Assembly (NCBI GenBank): GCA_045576355.1
Contig: JAZNGG010000001.1
Span: 11,477-75,476 of the forward strand
DNA from: Liminaster sp045576355
GTDB lineage: Bacteria; Bacteroidota; Bacteroidia; Bacteroidales; UBA3663
DNA: 64,000 bases
Direction: 5' to 3'
Position 1 is the first letter of the stretch. Each line of letters opens with the position of its first letter. Both the position numbers and the translations under genes were made by a program. Below, piece after piece: positions 1-8,581 of this stretch. A model generated the notes under the pieces. The model had not been told where the DNA came from, ran no database searches, and saw nothing but the letters and a program-made list of their open reading frames with translations.

Positions 1-245
1 AAGAAACAGGTAATTTGCCGGTGCCGCTACATTTGCGCAATGCTCCCACTCAACTCATGGCCAAAATGGGTTATGGTAAGGATTATAAATATGCACATAA
101 TTATGCCAACCATTTTGTCAAGCAGCAGTATCTGCCGGATAAGATTATTCATGAGCGCATTTGGCATCCTCAAAATAATGCTGCGGAAAATCGTTTGTCT
201 TCACAGATGAATGAGCTTTGGGGTGATAAATATAAGTCTAATTGA
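1..245 (+). CDS. rarA: RarA (MgsA) AAA ATPase, C-terminal fragment
   Basis: This is the 3' end of a gene that begins before the window; the frame is already open at base 3. The visible residues, including PVPLHLRNAPTQLMAKMGYG and the nearby KYAHNY and QQYLPD, match the conserved C-terminus of replication-associated recombination protein A. RarA is a clamp-loader-like ATPase that acts at stalled replication forks. The ATPase core and Walker motifs lie upstream and cannot be checked. The gene runs in the same direction as serC, with a 129-base gap. Confidence 0.88.
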   Translation, partial: ETGNLPVPLHLRNAPTQLMAKMGYGKDYKYAHNYANHFVKQQYLPDKIIHERIWHPQNNAAENRLSSQMNELWGDKYKSN

Positions 246-374
246 CAAAATTATAGTAAAAACGATATATTTATTGCATTTTGTTGATAAAATGTTTGTG
301 AGTACAAAACAAATTAGTAAATTCGCAGTGTTTTTAATGAAAAAAAGAAAATCGTCACTTAATTTTGTTATTCG

Positions 375-1442
375 ATGAAGAAGTATAATTTTTATGCAGG
401 GCCTTCTATTTTGAGCCCTTATGCCATCGGTCAGACTGCTGATGCAGTAAAAGATTTTGCAGGAACAGGGTTGTCACTCCTCGAGATCTCTCACCGAAGC
501 AAGGAATTTCAGGCTGTTATGGATGAGGCACAAGCTTTAGTCAAAGAGTTGCTGGAGGTACCAAGTGGTTATGAGGTATTGTTTTTAGGTGGTGGTGCCA
601 GCACTCAGTTTTGCATGGTGCCGATGAATTTGCTCAAGCAAAAAGCAAGTTATTTAGACACCGGAACATGGGCTCATAATGCAATAAAGGAGGCTCATTT
701 GTTTGGTGAAGTTGAAGTTGTCGCCTCTTCTGCTGATAAAAATTATTCTTATATCCCTAAAGGTTATAAAGTGTCACAAGATAGCAGTTATTTCCACTAT
801 ACTAGTAATAATACTATTTTTGGTACAGAGATCCTTGAGACTCCTGAGGTGGGCATCCCATTGGCATGTGACATGTCTTCAGATTTTATGAGCCATCCGG
901 TCGATGTATCTAAATATGATATCATTTATGCCGGTGCGCAAAAGAATCTTGGTCCAGCAGGCGTGACGGTTGTAATCGTTAAATCAGATGTTTTGGGTCA
1001 AGTGGATCGTCCACTTCCTACGATGTTAGATTATCGGACACATATTAAGAAAGGATCAATGTTTAATACTCCTCCTTGTCTCCCCATCTATACTTGTCTT
1101 CAGACGATGAAGTGGTATAAGGAGTTAGGTGGTCTTTGTGCATTGGAACAAATCGCAAAAGATCGTTCTTCATTGCTTTATGATGAAATTGATCGCAATC
1201 GCCTTTTCGTTGGTACTGTTGCGGCTGAAGATCGTTCACGCACCAATGTATGCTTTGTTATGGCTCCGGAGTATAAAGAACTGGAGAGCAAATTCCAGGA
1301 ATATGCAGCTTCACAAGGTATGGTTGGTATTAAGGGACATCGTAGTGTTGGTGGATTCCGTGCATCTTTGTACAATGCCATGCCGATGGAGGGTGTAAAG
1401 GCTCTCGTAGAGTGCATGCAGAAGTTTGAACAGATGGTGTAA
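375..1442 (+). CDS. serC: phosphoserine aminotransferase
   Basis: This is a 355-residue class V PLP aminotransferase that converts 3-phosphohydroxypyruvate and glutamate to O-phosphoserine and 2-oxoglutarate in cytosolic serine synthesis. It starts with the typical MKKYNFYAGPSIL and contains EISHRSKEF, the glycine-rich LGGGASTQF and the PLP lysine at about residue 190 in YAGAQKNLGPAG. Length is normal for the family. It is followed after 132 bases by serA on the same strand, so the two first steps of the phosphorylated serine pathway are paired. No serB phosphatase is visible in the window. Confidence 0.96.
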   Translation: MKKYNFYAGPSILSPYAIGQTADAVKDFAGTGLSLLEISHRSKEFQAVMDEAQALVKELLEVPSGYEVLFLGGGASTQFCMVPMNLLKQKASYLDTGTWAHNAIKEAHLFGEVEVVASSADKNYSYIPKGYKVSQDSSYFHYTSNNTIFGTEILETPEVGIPLACDMSSDFMSHPVDVSKYDIIYAGAQKNLGPAGVTVVIVKSDVLGQVDRPLPTMLDYRTHIKKGSMFNTPPCLPIYTCLQTMKWYKELGGLCALEQIAKDRSSLLYDEIDRNRLFVGTVAAEDRSRTNVCFVMAPEYKELESKFQEYAASQGMVGIKGHRSVGGFRASLYNAMPMEGVKALVECMQKFEQMV

Positions 1443-1574
1443 TAAACATCTTGATTTGATCGTTTAATAATTATCTAATTAAGAGATTTTTTATCAATAA
1501 ATAGATCCGGGTATCGTTTCCTCTTGGTTTGTTGTTTAGGGGAATAAATGCCCACCTAATAGAGAGTTATAGAA

Positions 1575-2492
1575 ATGAAAGTACTTATATTGACAGAGAA
1601 ACCTTTTGCGGCGGATGCCTTAGCGCAGATGCAACAAGTTTTGACCGAAGCTGGGGTGGAAGTTTGTCTCCTCGAAAAATATACGGACAAAACACAGGTT
1701 TTAGAGGCTGTGGCAGATGTGGATGGGTTGATCGTGAGGAGTGATATTGTCGATAAGGCTGTGTTTGATGCTGCTCCTAATTTAAAGATTGTGGTTCGAG
1801 CTGGTGCCGGATATGATAATATTGATCTTCAGGCGGCTACAGTTGCCGGCGCAGTAGCAATGAATACACCCGGACAGAATGCCAATGCGGTTGCAGAACT
1901 TGTATTTGCCATGATGCTTTTCATGGCTCGTACCCGTTTCCAGGCTTCAACAGGTAGCGAGTTGAAAGGTAAAAAATTGGGCTTGCATGCTTATGGTAAT
2001 GTGGGACGCAATGTGGCACGTATCGCTAAAGGTTTTGGCATGGAGGTTTATGCCTATGATCCTTTCTTGTCTGCTGAAAAGATTGAAGCAGAGGGAGTCC
2101 ATGCGACCAAGAGTGTTGAGGAACTGTATGAGACATGTCAATATGTTTCGCTTCACATTCCATATACGGCAGAGACAGCTGGCAGTATCAATATGAATTT
2201 GCTGAGTCGGATGCCGAAAAAAGCGACCTTGATCAATACGGCGCGAAAGGAAGTGGTCAACGAACCGGACCTTTTACAGATCCTGGCTGATCGGGAAGAT
2301 TTCAGATACATAGCCGATGTTAAACCTGCAGCAGCCGAAGAATTTGAATCCCGGTTTGGGGCACGAGTCCTTTTTACTCCTAAAAAGAGTGGAGCTCAGA
2401 CTGCTGAGGCTAATACTAATGCCGGTGTTGCAGCTGCTAAACAATCGGTAGATTTCTTACTACATGGGATCGATCGTTTCCGTGTAAATTGA
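1575..2492 (+). CDS. serA: D-3-phosphoglycerate dehydrogenase, short type
   Basis: This is a 305-residue NAD-dependent 2-hydroxyacid dehydrogenase, catalysing the first step of serine synthesis. The Rossmann motif is at about residues 138-144 (HAYGNVG), the substrate arginine at about 224 (NTARKEV) and the catalytic-dyad glutamate near 256. It lacks the C-terminal ACT and intervening domains of long SerA, so serine feedback through ACT is not expected. The usual catalytic histidine region (TPHxG) reads FTPKKSGAQTAEA, with lysines at 270-271; I recall this as typical of the Bacteroides/Entamoeba short PGDH group. A strong terminator follows. Confidence 0.93.
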   Translation: MKVLILTEKPFAADALAQMQQVLTEAGVEVCLLEKYTDKTQVLEAVADVDGLIVRSDIVDKAVFDAAPNLKIVVRAGAGYDNIDLQAATVAGAVAMNTPGQNANAVAELVFAMMLFMARTRFQASTGSELKGKKLGLHAYGNVGRNVARIAKGFGMEVYAYDPFLSAEKIEAEGVHATKSVEELYETCQYVSLHIPYTAETAGSINMNLLSRMPKKATLINTARKEVVNEPDLLQILADREDFRYIADVKPAAAEEFESRFGARVLFTPKKSGAQTAEANTNAGVAAAKQSVDFLLHGIDRFRVN

Positions 2493-2500
2493 TAGAGAGA

Positions 2501-2534
2501 GGCTGTGTCAATAATTATTTTGACGCAGCCTTTT
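2501..2534 (+). terminator. Rho-independent terminator after serA
   Basis: A 10-bp stem (GGCTGTGTCA / TGACGCAGCC, one G-U pair) with a 10-base loop is followed by TTTT. It starts nine bases after the serA stop codon and separates serC-serA from the genes downstream. Confidence 0.85.
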
Positions 2535-2869
2535 AGGTGTTTTCCCCTATAGTTGATGCTGTTGGGTTCTTTGTTTGAATGACGAACAATGTATGCCTTA
2601 TGACACATTGCTTTATACGGTTTTCCGCAGCATGCCTAAAACAAGATTTGCTTTAAATATAGGGATTAATAAGTAACGTTTGCGAGATTGCTAATCTATG
2701 ATTAGGCATTAAAGCAAATTTGTGTGCGGCCAGATACGAGTTTTATCGGTTAGCAAAAAAGATAGATTAGAGAGAGTTTGTTAGATAGTCTAAAATGGAA
2801 GCCCAGTTTTGCTCTTTGTAGCAATGTTGGTTGTTTATTATTAAATGGGCTTATAAAGAGAATGAATCA
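2535..2869. other. intergenic region before the sensor-like gene
   Basis: About 335 bases without a convincing gene. It is AT-rich and holds no clear terminator or complete TTTG-N20-TAnnTTTG promoter; the nearest match is TAACGTTTG at about 2672, with one extra base. I see no structured RNA. Confidence 0.4.
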
Positions 2870-4420
2870 ATGGCTAAGTCCGCAAAGAATATCAACAATG
2901 ATTTTGACTCGTTTCTAAACGAGTGTAATACCTACATCTGGGAGTGGTTTGTTCCTGAGAAGTATGTCAAATTTGGCATTCCTTCGTTAAATGGTTCATG
3001 GATAGATGATAAGGCAAAGATTTTTCGACTTGAAACTGTCCTTGAAAAGGTTCATCCCGATGATGTATCAAAACTTTTTACCCGTCGTAATTCGGTAGTG
3101 TTTTATAAGTCTGACAAAATGTTTGAGTTAGACTTACGTATCAATGCTACCGGAACATTCGAGTGGTATGGATTTCGAGGTAAAGTAATGAAGCGTGATG
3201 AGAAAGGCAATGTTCTCTATTTGAGAGGTGTCGCTGTCAATCTCAATAAACGTATAAAAATACAACAAAAATTGCTTACGAGGCGAGAGCACCTTCTGCA
3301 AGATGAAAGGCAGAAGACAGACTATTGTGCCGGAGTTTTGCAGGAGGTTGTCACCTTTATGCGAAATATGGCCATGATAGCCGATTCGTTCATTTCGGAG
3401 GCTCAGGCTTCTTCTGATTTGAAACAACGCGAAGATCGCTTGATGAAGTTGGAAGATGTTAAGGGCCAATGTGTTCGTATTTTGGAACTTGCCGATCGTG
3501 TGAAGCAATACATAGGTAGAGATTTAGTGATGGATGATGAAATAAAAACCTTGCCGTTATGGGAACATCTGGCAGAATATCAGCAGATCTATGCCCTTAA
3601 AGCTCGTGGCGCGGCTAAGATATATTTTAGTAATCTCTATGATGATCAGAAGATAAATATCAATGTAAAACTCCTGGATTTGCTCGTAGAGAATGTGATT
3701 AATTCGCAGTTACATAATACACTTAATGGTTATCTGACCATCAATTATCTTTTCTCTCCTAATGGAGATACATTCGAGCTAAGCATCTCTTCCAATGATT
3801 ATGTGGCAACTCATAACGATCCCAACTCTGCCACCTCTTTGATGAGTGAGAGCAGTTTGGGGCTTTCTGTGTGTCGATTGCTAGCGCAGCGAATGTTTGG
3901 AGATGTTCGCATTGAGCGATTGTCAGAGCGTAATGTCTCTTATATCATCACGTTGCCCACCGATGTGCTGAAAGTTAAAGGTGGACCTTCTCCCATAAAG
4001 TTGTTTGTTGAGGGAGAGACTAACGAACATTCGATGCACGTGGGAGAGGAATTGAGCTCCTCATCTGAGAAGTCTAACGTTCGCGTTGCCATCGGCATCG
4101 TCGCGGACACGCATTTGCTCCTTGATCAGCATCTTTTTGAGGTGAGTCGGGCCTATACATCAGATGATCTGTTGGAGCTTGTCAGAGAGATTTCACCGGA
4201 CATAGTTTTCCTCGATTATAATATCAAAGGCTCTATAGAACCTTTTGATTTGATTGACACGATCCATAAAGAGATGCCGGATATCCCGATTATTGTCACT
4301 TCAGACTATGCGCATCGCGTTTTGCACCGACAGATTAAGGGATTAGGTGCGCGTTATCTTTTGACCAATCCTCTTTCGTTGCGCAAAGTCAATATGATGA
4401 TCAAGCGATATCTGAAATAA
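2870..4420 (+). CDS. degenerate hybrid sensor kinase-like protein (PAS, HATPase-like, receiver-like)
   Basis: This is a 516-residue soluble protein with no signal peptide or membrane segment. A PAS-like region lies at about residues 15-125 (EKVHPDD and the WYGFRGKV strand). A coiled HisKA-like segment at 130-215 shows no histidine in the usual dimerisation-box position. A weak HATPase_c-like domain spans about 240-365, with a remnant N box (ENVINSQLH) and SSLGLSVCRLLAQRMFG. A receiver-like domain fills 402-516: Asp449 in VFLDYN is kept, but the acidic pair is reduced and the conserved lysine is replaced (LLTNPLSL). It may bind partners rather than phosphorylate. I chose the ATG at 2870; the longer open frame begins with TTG and lacks PAS-like sequence. 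Confidence 0.7.
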   Translation: MAKSAKNINNDFDSFLNECNTYIWEWFVPEKYVKFGIPSLNGSWIDDKAKIFRLETVLEKVHPDDVSKLFTRRNSVVFYKSDKMFELDLRINATGTFEWYGFRGKVMKRDEKGNVLYLRGVAVNLNKRIKIQQKLLTRREHLLQDERQKTDYCAGVLQEVVTFMRNMAMIADSFISEAQASSDLKQREDRLMKLEDVKGQCVRILELADRVKQYIGRDLVMDDEIKTLPLWEHLAEYQQIYALKARGAAKIYFSNLYDDQKININVKLLDLLVENVINSQLHNTLNGYLTINYLFSPNGDTFELSISSNDYVATHNDPNSATSLMSESSLGLSVCRLLAQRMFGDVRIERLSERNVSYIITLPTDVLKVKGGPSPIKLFVEGETNEHSMHVGEELSSSSEKSNVRVAIGIVADTHLLLDQHLFEVSRAYTSDDLLELVREISPDIVFLDYNIKGSIEPFDLIDTIHKEMPDIPIIVTSDYAHRVLHRQIKGLGARYLLTNPLSLRKVNMMIKRYLK

Positions 4421-4422
4421 TC

Positions 4423-4454
4423 ATTGATTCTTCCAATCTTTATTGTTAACTTTG
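4423..4454 (+). promoter_or_regulatory. Bacteroidota-type promoter for DUF1015 operon
   Basis: ATTG at 4423-4426, then 20 bases, then TAACTTTG at 4447-4454, matching the TTTG-N19 to 21-TAnnTTTG pattern. It lies about 90 bases before the DUF1015 start and overlaps the end of the preceding gene. Confidence 0.65.
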
Positions 4455-4544
4455 CAGCCGTAGAGAAAACGCTCTTTGCAGATCGTGATTTTTCTATCAA
4501 CAGATTATTTGTATTAAAATTATAATTATCACTCAATAAATATT

Positions 4545-5789
4545 ATGGCACTTGTACGTCCTTTTAAAGGCTTGCGTCCGACTGTGGATCTGGCAGCCAC
4601 GCTTTCATCTCGTCCCTATGATGTCCTCTCCTCAACAGAGGCAAAAGAGGAGGCCATGGGCAATCCTTATTCGCTTTATCACATCATTAAGCCGGAGATC
4701 AATTTCGATCCTCTCCTTGATGAGCATGATCCTCGTGTCTATGACAAAGCGGTAGAGATGTTTGAGAAATTTCAGGCAGAGGGATGGTTGCAGCAGGATC
4801 CTCAGCCTTGTTATTATCTATATGCTCAGACGATGGAGGGGCGCCGTCAGTATGGTTTGGTCGTTGCTGCCAGTGTTGAGGATTATATGAGTGGTAAGAT
4901 TAAGAAGCATGAATTGACGCGAGCTGATAAAGAAGAAGATCGTATGAAGCATGTCCGTGTGACCAATGCCAATATGGAACCCGTCTTTTTTGCTTTCCGT
5001 GATACGGAGGCTCTGCTTCAGATCATTGATCGTGTCTCTCATCGCACTCCGCTCTATGATTTTACTTCAGCAGAGGGTTTCGGTCACACTTTTTGGGTGA
5101 TCGATGATCCTCAGGAGATCGAGGCTGTTACAGCCGGTTTTGCTGCTTTGGATGGTATGTATATTGCCGATGGGCACCACCGGACTGCTGCCGCTGCCAG
5201 AGTCGGGGCAGAGAAGGCTGCTGCCGATCCGAATCACACAGGAGAAGAGGAGTACAATTTCTTCCTTGCTGTATGTTTCCCTTCTTCCCAGCTTCACATC
5301 ATGGACTACAACCGAGTGGTGACCGATCTTAATGGTATGTCTGATGCGGATTTCTTACAGCGATTATCAGAGCATTTTGATGTAGAATGTAAAGGTGAGC
5401 AGATCTATCATCCTACCTCGCTTCATAATTTTTCGCTCTACCTTTCCGGTCTATGGTACTCTCTTACTGCTCATGCAGATACCTATGATGACCATGACCC
5501 GATTGGAGTATTGGATGTTACCATCTCTTCGCGTTTGATCTTGGATGAACTATTGGGCATCAAAGACCTGCGTCGAGACAAGCGTGTCGATTTTGTCGGG
5601 GGCTTACGAGGGTTAGGGGAGTTGAAACGTCGTGTGGACAGTGGTGAGATGCGTGCGGCTTTGGCGCTCTATCCTGTCTCCATGGAGCAATTGATAGACA
5701 TCGCAGACACCGGCAACATTATGCCTCCTAAAACAACTTGGTTTGAACCCAAACTACGCTCCGGCTTAGTCATACATAAACTTTCCTAA
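4545..5789 (+). CDS. DUF1015 family protein
   Basis: This is a 414-residue cytosolic protein of the DUF1015 family, which has no settled function. The hallmark MYIADGHHRTAAA is at about residues 205-217, and a second conserved stretch is KKHELTRADKEEDR at about 120-133. The start MALVRPFKGLRP is typical. The DGHHR motif resembles that of ParB-like proteins, a fold that includes known free-serine kinases; that link is an inference. In Bacteroidota this family often lies close to serC and serA, as it does here, separated only by the sensor-like gene. It probably heads an operon with the next three genes. Confidence 0.85.
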   Translation: MALVRPFKGLRPTVDLAATLSSRPYDVLSSTEAKEEAMGNPYSLYHIIKPEINFDPLLDEHDPRVYDKAVEMFEKFQAEGWLQQDPQPCYYLYAQTMEGRRQYGLVVAASVEDYMSGKIKKHELTRADKEEDRMKHVRVTNANMEPVFFAFRDTEALLQIIDRVSHRTPLYDFTSAEGFGHTFWVIDDPQEIEAVTAGFAALDGMYIADGHHRTAAAARVGAEKAAADPNHTGEEEYNFFLAVCFPSSQLHIMDYNRVVTDLNGMSDADFLQRLSEHFDVECKGEQIYHPTSLHNFSLYLSGLWYSLTAHADTYDDHDPIGVLDVTISSRLILDELLGIKDLRRDKRVDFVGGLRGLGELKRRVDSGEMRAALALYPVSMEQLIDIADTGNIMPPKTTWFEPKLRSGLVIHKLS

Positions 5790-5794
5790 CTTTC

Positions 5795-6376
5795 ATGAGA
5801 CAGTTTTTTAATATTCTGCGACTCTTGCTTTCCCTCATTCATTCACCGCAGCAGATATGGCAGCGATTAGGGGAAAAATATAAAGATGAGGAGTCTGTAG
5901 ATTCGCTTATGAAGGAGTATTTCTCCCCATTGCTTGGTGGAGGTGCCTTGGTTTTATTTGTGGCTAAGGGCCTGTTGGTGGAAAATGTCTCTTTTTCGTG
6001 GGAACATGCCATCAAGGGTGGAGTGACATTTCTCATTGGTTACTACGGAGGTCTCTTTTTGGCTGAATTTTTAGTCAAGGAGGCGCTTCGTCTATTTGAA
6101 ATCGAGGTCCCCAAAATGATGCTGCGAGCCTGTGTTATCCTCTCGATGAGCTATTGTTTGGCTCTTGATGTTGTTTTGGGATGCTTGCCGAGTTTCTCAT
6201 TCTTCCTTGTCTTAGGCATCTACCTCTGTTACATCGTATGGTGTGCCATGGGCAATTTCTTACAATTGGAAGAACGTGCGTGGTGGCGGGCTACGATTAT
6301 CACTTCCATCGTTATCTTTTTCTCACCGCGTGTCATTCAGATGTTGCTGTCGATGATGGAGGGAGCCGGACAATAA
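5795..6376 (+). CDS. Yip1-like integral membrane protein
   Basis: This 193-residue protein starts six bases after the DUF1015 stop codon. It has an amphipathic N-terminus containing SPQQIWQRL, then about four to five hydrophobic segments (near residues 47-65, 78-100, 112-130, 133-153 and 165-185). This resembles small Yip1-domain membrane proteins of Bacteroidota, where a soluble start with a SPxxxW motif precedes the membrane part. No enzymatic motif is visible and its role is unknown. Tight spacing implies co-transcription with DUF1015 and smpB. Confidence 0.7.
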   Translation: MRQFFNILRLLLSLIHSPQQIWQRLGEKYKDEESVDSLMKEYFSPLLGGGALVLFVAKGLLVENVSFSWEHAIKGGVTFLIGYYGGLFLAEFLVKEALRLFEIEVPKMMLRACVILSMSYCLALDVVLGCLPSFSFFLVLGIYLCYIVWCAMGNFLQLEERAWWRATIITSIVIFFSPRVIQMLLSMMEGAGQ

Positions 6377-6397
6377 TAATAATTAAGTAGATCAATT

Positions 6398-6892
6398 ATG
6401 GCGCAAAAGAAACATAAGGGAGAGAGCATAAGTGCAGTCAATATTCGCAACAAGCGTGCGACATTTGACTATGAGGTGCTGGACACCTACACCGCAGGCA
6501 TTGTCTTGACGGGCACAGAGATCAAATCCCTACGTCAGGGCAAAGCGGGCTTGACCGATAGCTTTTGCCTTTTTGAGCGCAATGGAGAACTGTGGCTCAA
6601 GAGCAGTTATATCGCCGAGTATTTCTATGGCACCTATAATAATCACTCGACTCATCGTGACCGCAAACTCCTCATGACTAAAAAGGAGTTACGCAAATTG
6701 GCTCGAGATGTCCGAGAGGCTGCCGGTCTCACCATAATTCCTCTTCGTCTCTTCATCAATGATAAAGGATTGGCCAAGGTGGACATTGCTCTTTGTCGGG
6801 GTAAGAAGCAATATGACAAGCGCGACACGATGAAGGAGAAGGAAGATCGTCGGATGATGGATCGTGCGATGAAGGATGCGAGAAAGTATTAA
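6398..6892 (+). CDS. smpB: SsrA-binding protein SmpB
   Basis: This 164-residue protein binds tmRNA and delivers it to stalled ribosomes for trans-translation. The beta-barrel core is evident from NIRNKRATFDYEVL, GIVLTGTEIKSLRQGKA and ALCRGKKQYDKRDTMKEKE. The basic C-terminal tail that enters the mRNA channel is present. Length is normal for the family. It lies 21 bases after the membrane protein and 17 bases before the flippase gene. Confidence 0.96.
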   Translation: MAQKKHKGESISAVNIRNKRATFDYEVLDTYTAGIVLTGTEIKSLRQGKAGLTDSFCLFERNGELWLKSSYIAEYFYGTYNNHSTHRDRKLLMTKKELRKLARDVREAAGLTIIPLRLFINDKGLAKVDIALCRGKKQYDKRDTMKEKEDRRMMDRAMKDARKY

Positions 6893-6909
6893 AATAAAGA
6901 GTAAGGACG

Positions 6910-8382
6910 ATGGGATTCTTAAAATCTTTGCTTAAAGATACTGCACTATATGGATTGAGTTCGATCGTAGGACGATTTCTCAATTACCTGCTTGTCCCGC
7001 TTTACACAGCGGTAATGCCCGCTTCGTCGGGGCAATATGGTGTCGTGACCAATCTTTATGCTTATACGGCATTGATTTTGGTGCTTTTGACCTTTGGCAT
7101 GGAGACCTCTTTCTTCCGCTTCGCTAATAAGAAAGGGACAGATCCGATGCGAGTCTATTCCACCATCCTCCTTTTTGTCGGAGGATTATCGCTTCTGTTT
7201 GTAACTATATTTCTCTCTTTTTTAGACCCGATCAGCACCGCTTTAGGCTATGGCGCTCACCCGGAGTTTTTGGCTGTAATGGCTGTGGTAGTGGGTTTGG
7301 ATGCTTTTTTGTCGCTGCCATTCTCTTTCCTCCGTTATCAGAATAAAGCCAAGCGCTTCATGATCCTAAAGATGGCTAACATATTGATCAACATTGCCCT
7401 CAATCTTTTTGTTTTTCTCCTGTGTCCCAAACTGATGACCCTCTGTCCGGAGTGGATCTCATGGTTTTATGACAGTGAATATTTGGCGGGTTACGTCTTC
7501 TTGATCAACCTCCTTTGTACCCTCATCACGTTGTTGCTCCTTTTACCGGAGTTACGAGGTTTCCGCTGGAGTTTCGATGTCTCGCTCTTCCGCCAGCTTT
7601 TGCGCTATTCGTTTCCGCTCGTGATCTTGGGTGTGGCAGGGATACTCAATCAGGCCGCTGACAAGATTCTTTATCCTTTCCTTGTCCCCGGACATGAAGG
7701 GGAAGTGCAGCTGGGGATCTATGGTGCCGCCACCAAGATAGCCATGATTGTGGCAATGTTTACACAGGCATTTCGTTATGCCTACGAACCACTTATCTTC
7801 GGAAGCAGCAAGAGTGGAACACCGGAGTCACAAGTGCGTGTCAATGCTGCAGGGATGAAGTACTTCATCATTTTCTCTCTGTTGGCTTTCCTTTTAGTGA
7901 TCTCTTATCTCGATATATTCAAACAACTTTTTATCCGCAACGAAGATTATTGGGTTGGTCTTCGCGTCGTGCCCATTGTGATGGCTGCAGAGATATTTAT
8001 GGGCATCTATTTCAATCTTTCGTTTTGGTATAAACTCATCGACGAGACTTATTGGGGAGCACGTTTTTCTCTGATAGGTTGCGCTGTACTGATCGCTGTT
8101 AATATTCTTTTTGTACCTCGTTTTGGCTACATAGCTTGTGCCTGGGCAAGTTTTACAGGCTATGGCATCTGTATGTTATTATCCTATTTTGTCGGACAGA
8201 AAAGAAATCCAATTCCTTATGATTTACGTTCTATAGGAGTATATGTCTTATTGGCTGCCGTACTCTATATCTTAATGCTTCATGTGCGCTTTGAGCAAAC
8301 TTGGTTGCAGGTGGCTGTCAATACGGTATGGGTTTCTCTTTATGTCGCTTATATGTTTAAAGCAGACTTTAAGAGGAGATAG
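6910..8382 (+). CDS. MOP/MATE-superfamily polysaccharide flippase
   Basis: This is a 490-residue integral membrane protein with about 14 hydrophobic segments along its whole length. The N-terminus (KDTALYGLSSIVGRFLNYLL) and the internal repeat beginning RYSFPLVILGVAGILNQAADK are typical of oligosaccharide or polysaccharide exporters of the Wzx/MurJ superfamily. Such proteins flip lipid-linked sugars across the inner membrane. No glycosyltransferases are nearby, so the substrate cannot be deduced; a role in lipid II or general envelope glycan export is possible. It is probably the last gene of the DUF1015-smpB operon. Confidence 0.85.
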   Translation: MGFLKSLLKDTALYGLSSIVGRFLNYLLVPLYTAVMPASSGQYGVVTNLYAYTALILVLLTFGMETSFFRFANKKGTDPMRVYSTILLFVGGLSLLFVTIFLSFLDPISTALGYGAHPEFLAVMAVVVGLDAFLSLPFSFLRYQNKAKRFMILKMANILINIALNLFVFLLCPKLMTLCPEWISWFYDSEYLAGYVFLINLLCTLITLLLLLPELRGFRWSFDVSLFRQLLRYSFPLVILGVAGILNQAADKILYPFLVPGHEGEVQLGIYGAATKIAMIVAMFTQAFRYAYEPLIFGSSKSGTPESQVRVNAAGMKYFIIFSLLAFLLVISYLDIFKQLFIRNEDYWVGLRVVPIVMAAEIFMGIYFNLSFWYKLIDETYWGARFSLIGCAVLIAVNILFVPRFGYIACAWASFTGYGICMLLSYFVGQKRNPIPYDLRSIGVYVLLAAVLYILMLHVRFEQTWLQVAVNTVWVSLYVAYMFKADFKRR

Positions 8383-8388
8383 GTGTGG

Positions 8389-8555
8389 TTTATTAGTTTA
8401 GGAGTTTAAGAGTTTAGAGGTTTAAGGGTTTAGAGTTTCAACTTCTTGTCCCCAAAATCAATAATCCATTCACCTGATCAGCACGCTAAGACCATGACCT
8501 TCAACTCTTCAACCCCTCAACTCCTCAACCCCTCAACCAATAACCCCTCAACCAA
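8389..8555. repeat. paired 9-bp-period low-complexity arms in inverted orientation
   Basis: The left arm (about 8389-8442) is G/T-rich with a 9-base period based on GTTTAGGAG/TTTAAGAGT. The right arm (about 8500-8555) is C/A-rich with units such as CAACCCCTC and CAACTCTTC, which on the opposite strand read GAGGGGTTG. The two arms therefore form a long imperfect inverted repeat around a 57-base centre. It fills most of the gap between the flippase and DUF389 genes. Confidence 0.6.
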
Positions 8556-8581
8556 AATACACAACTAAAACCGAAAAACAA

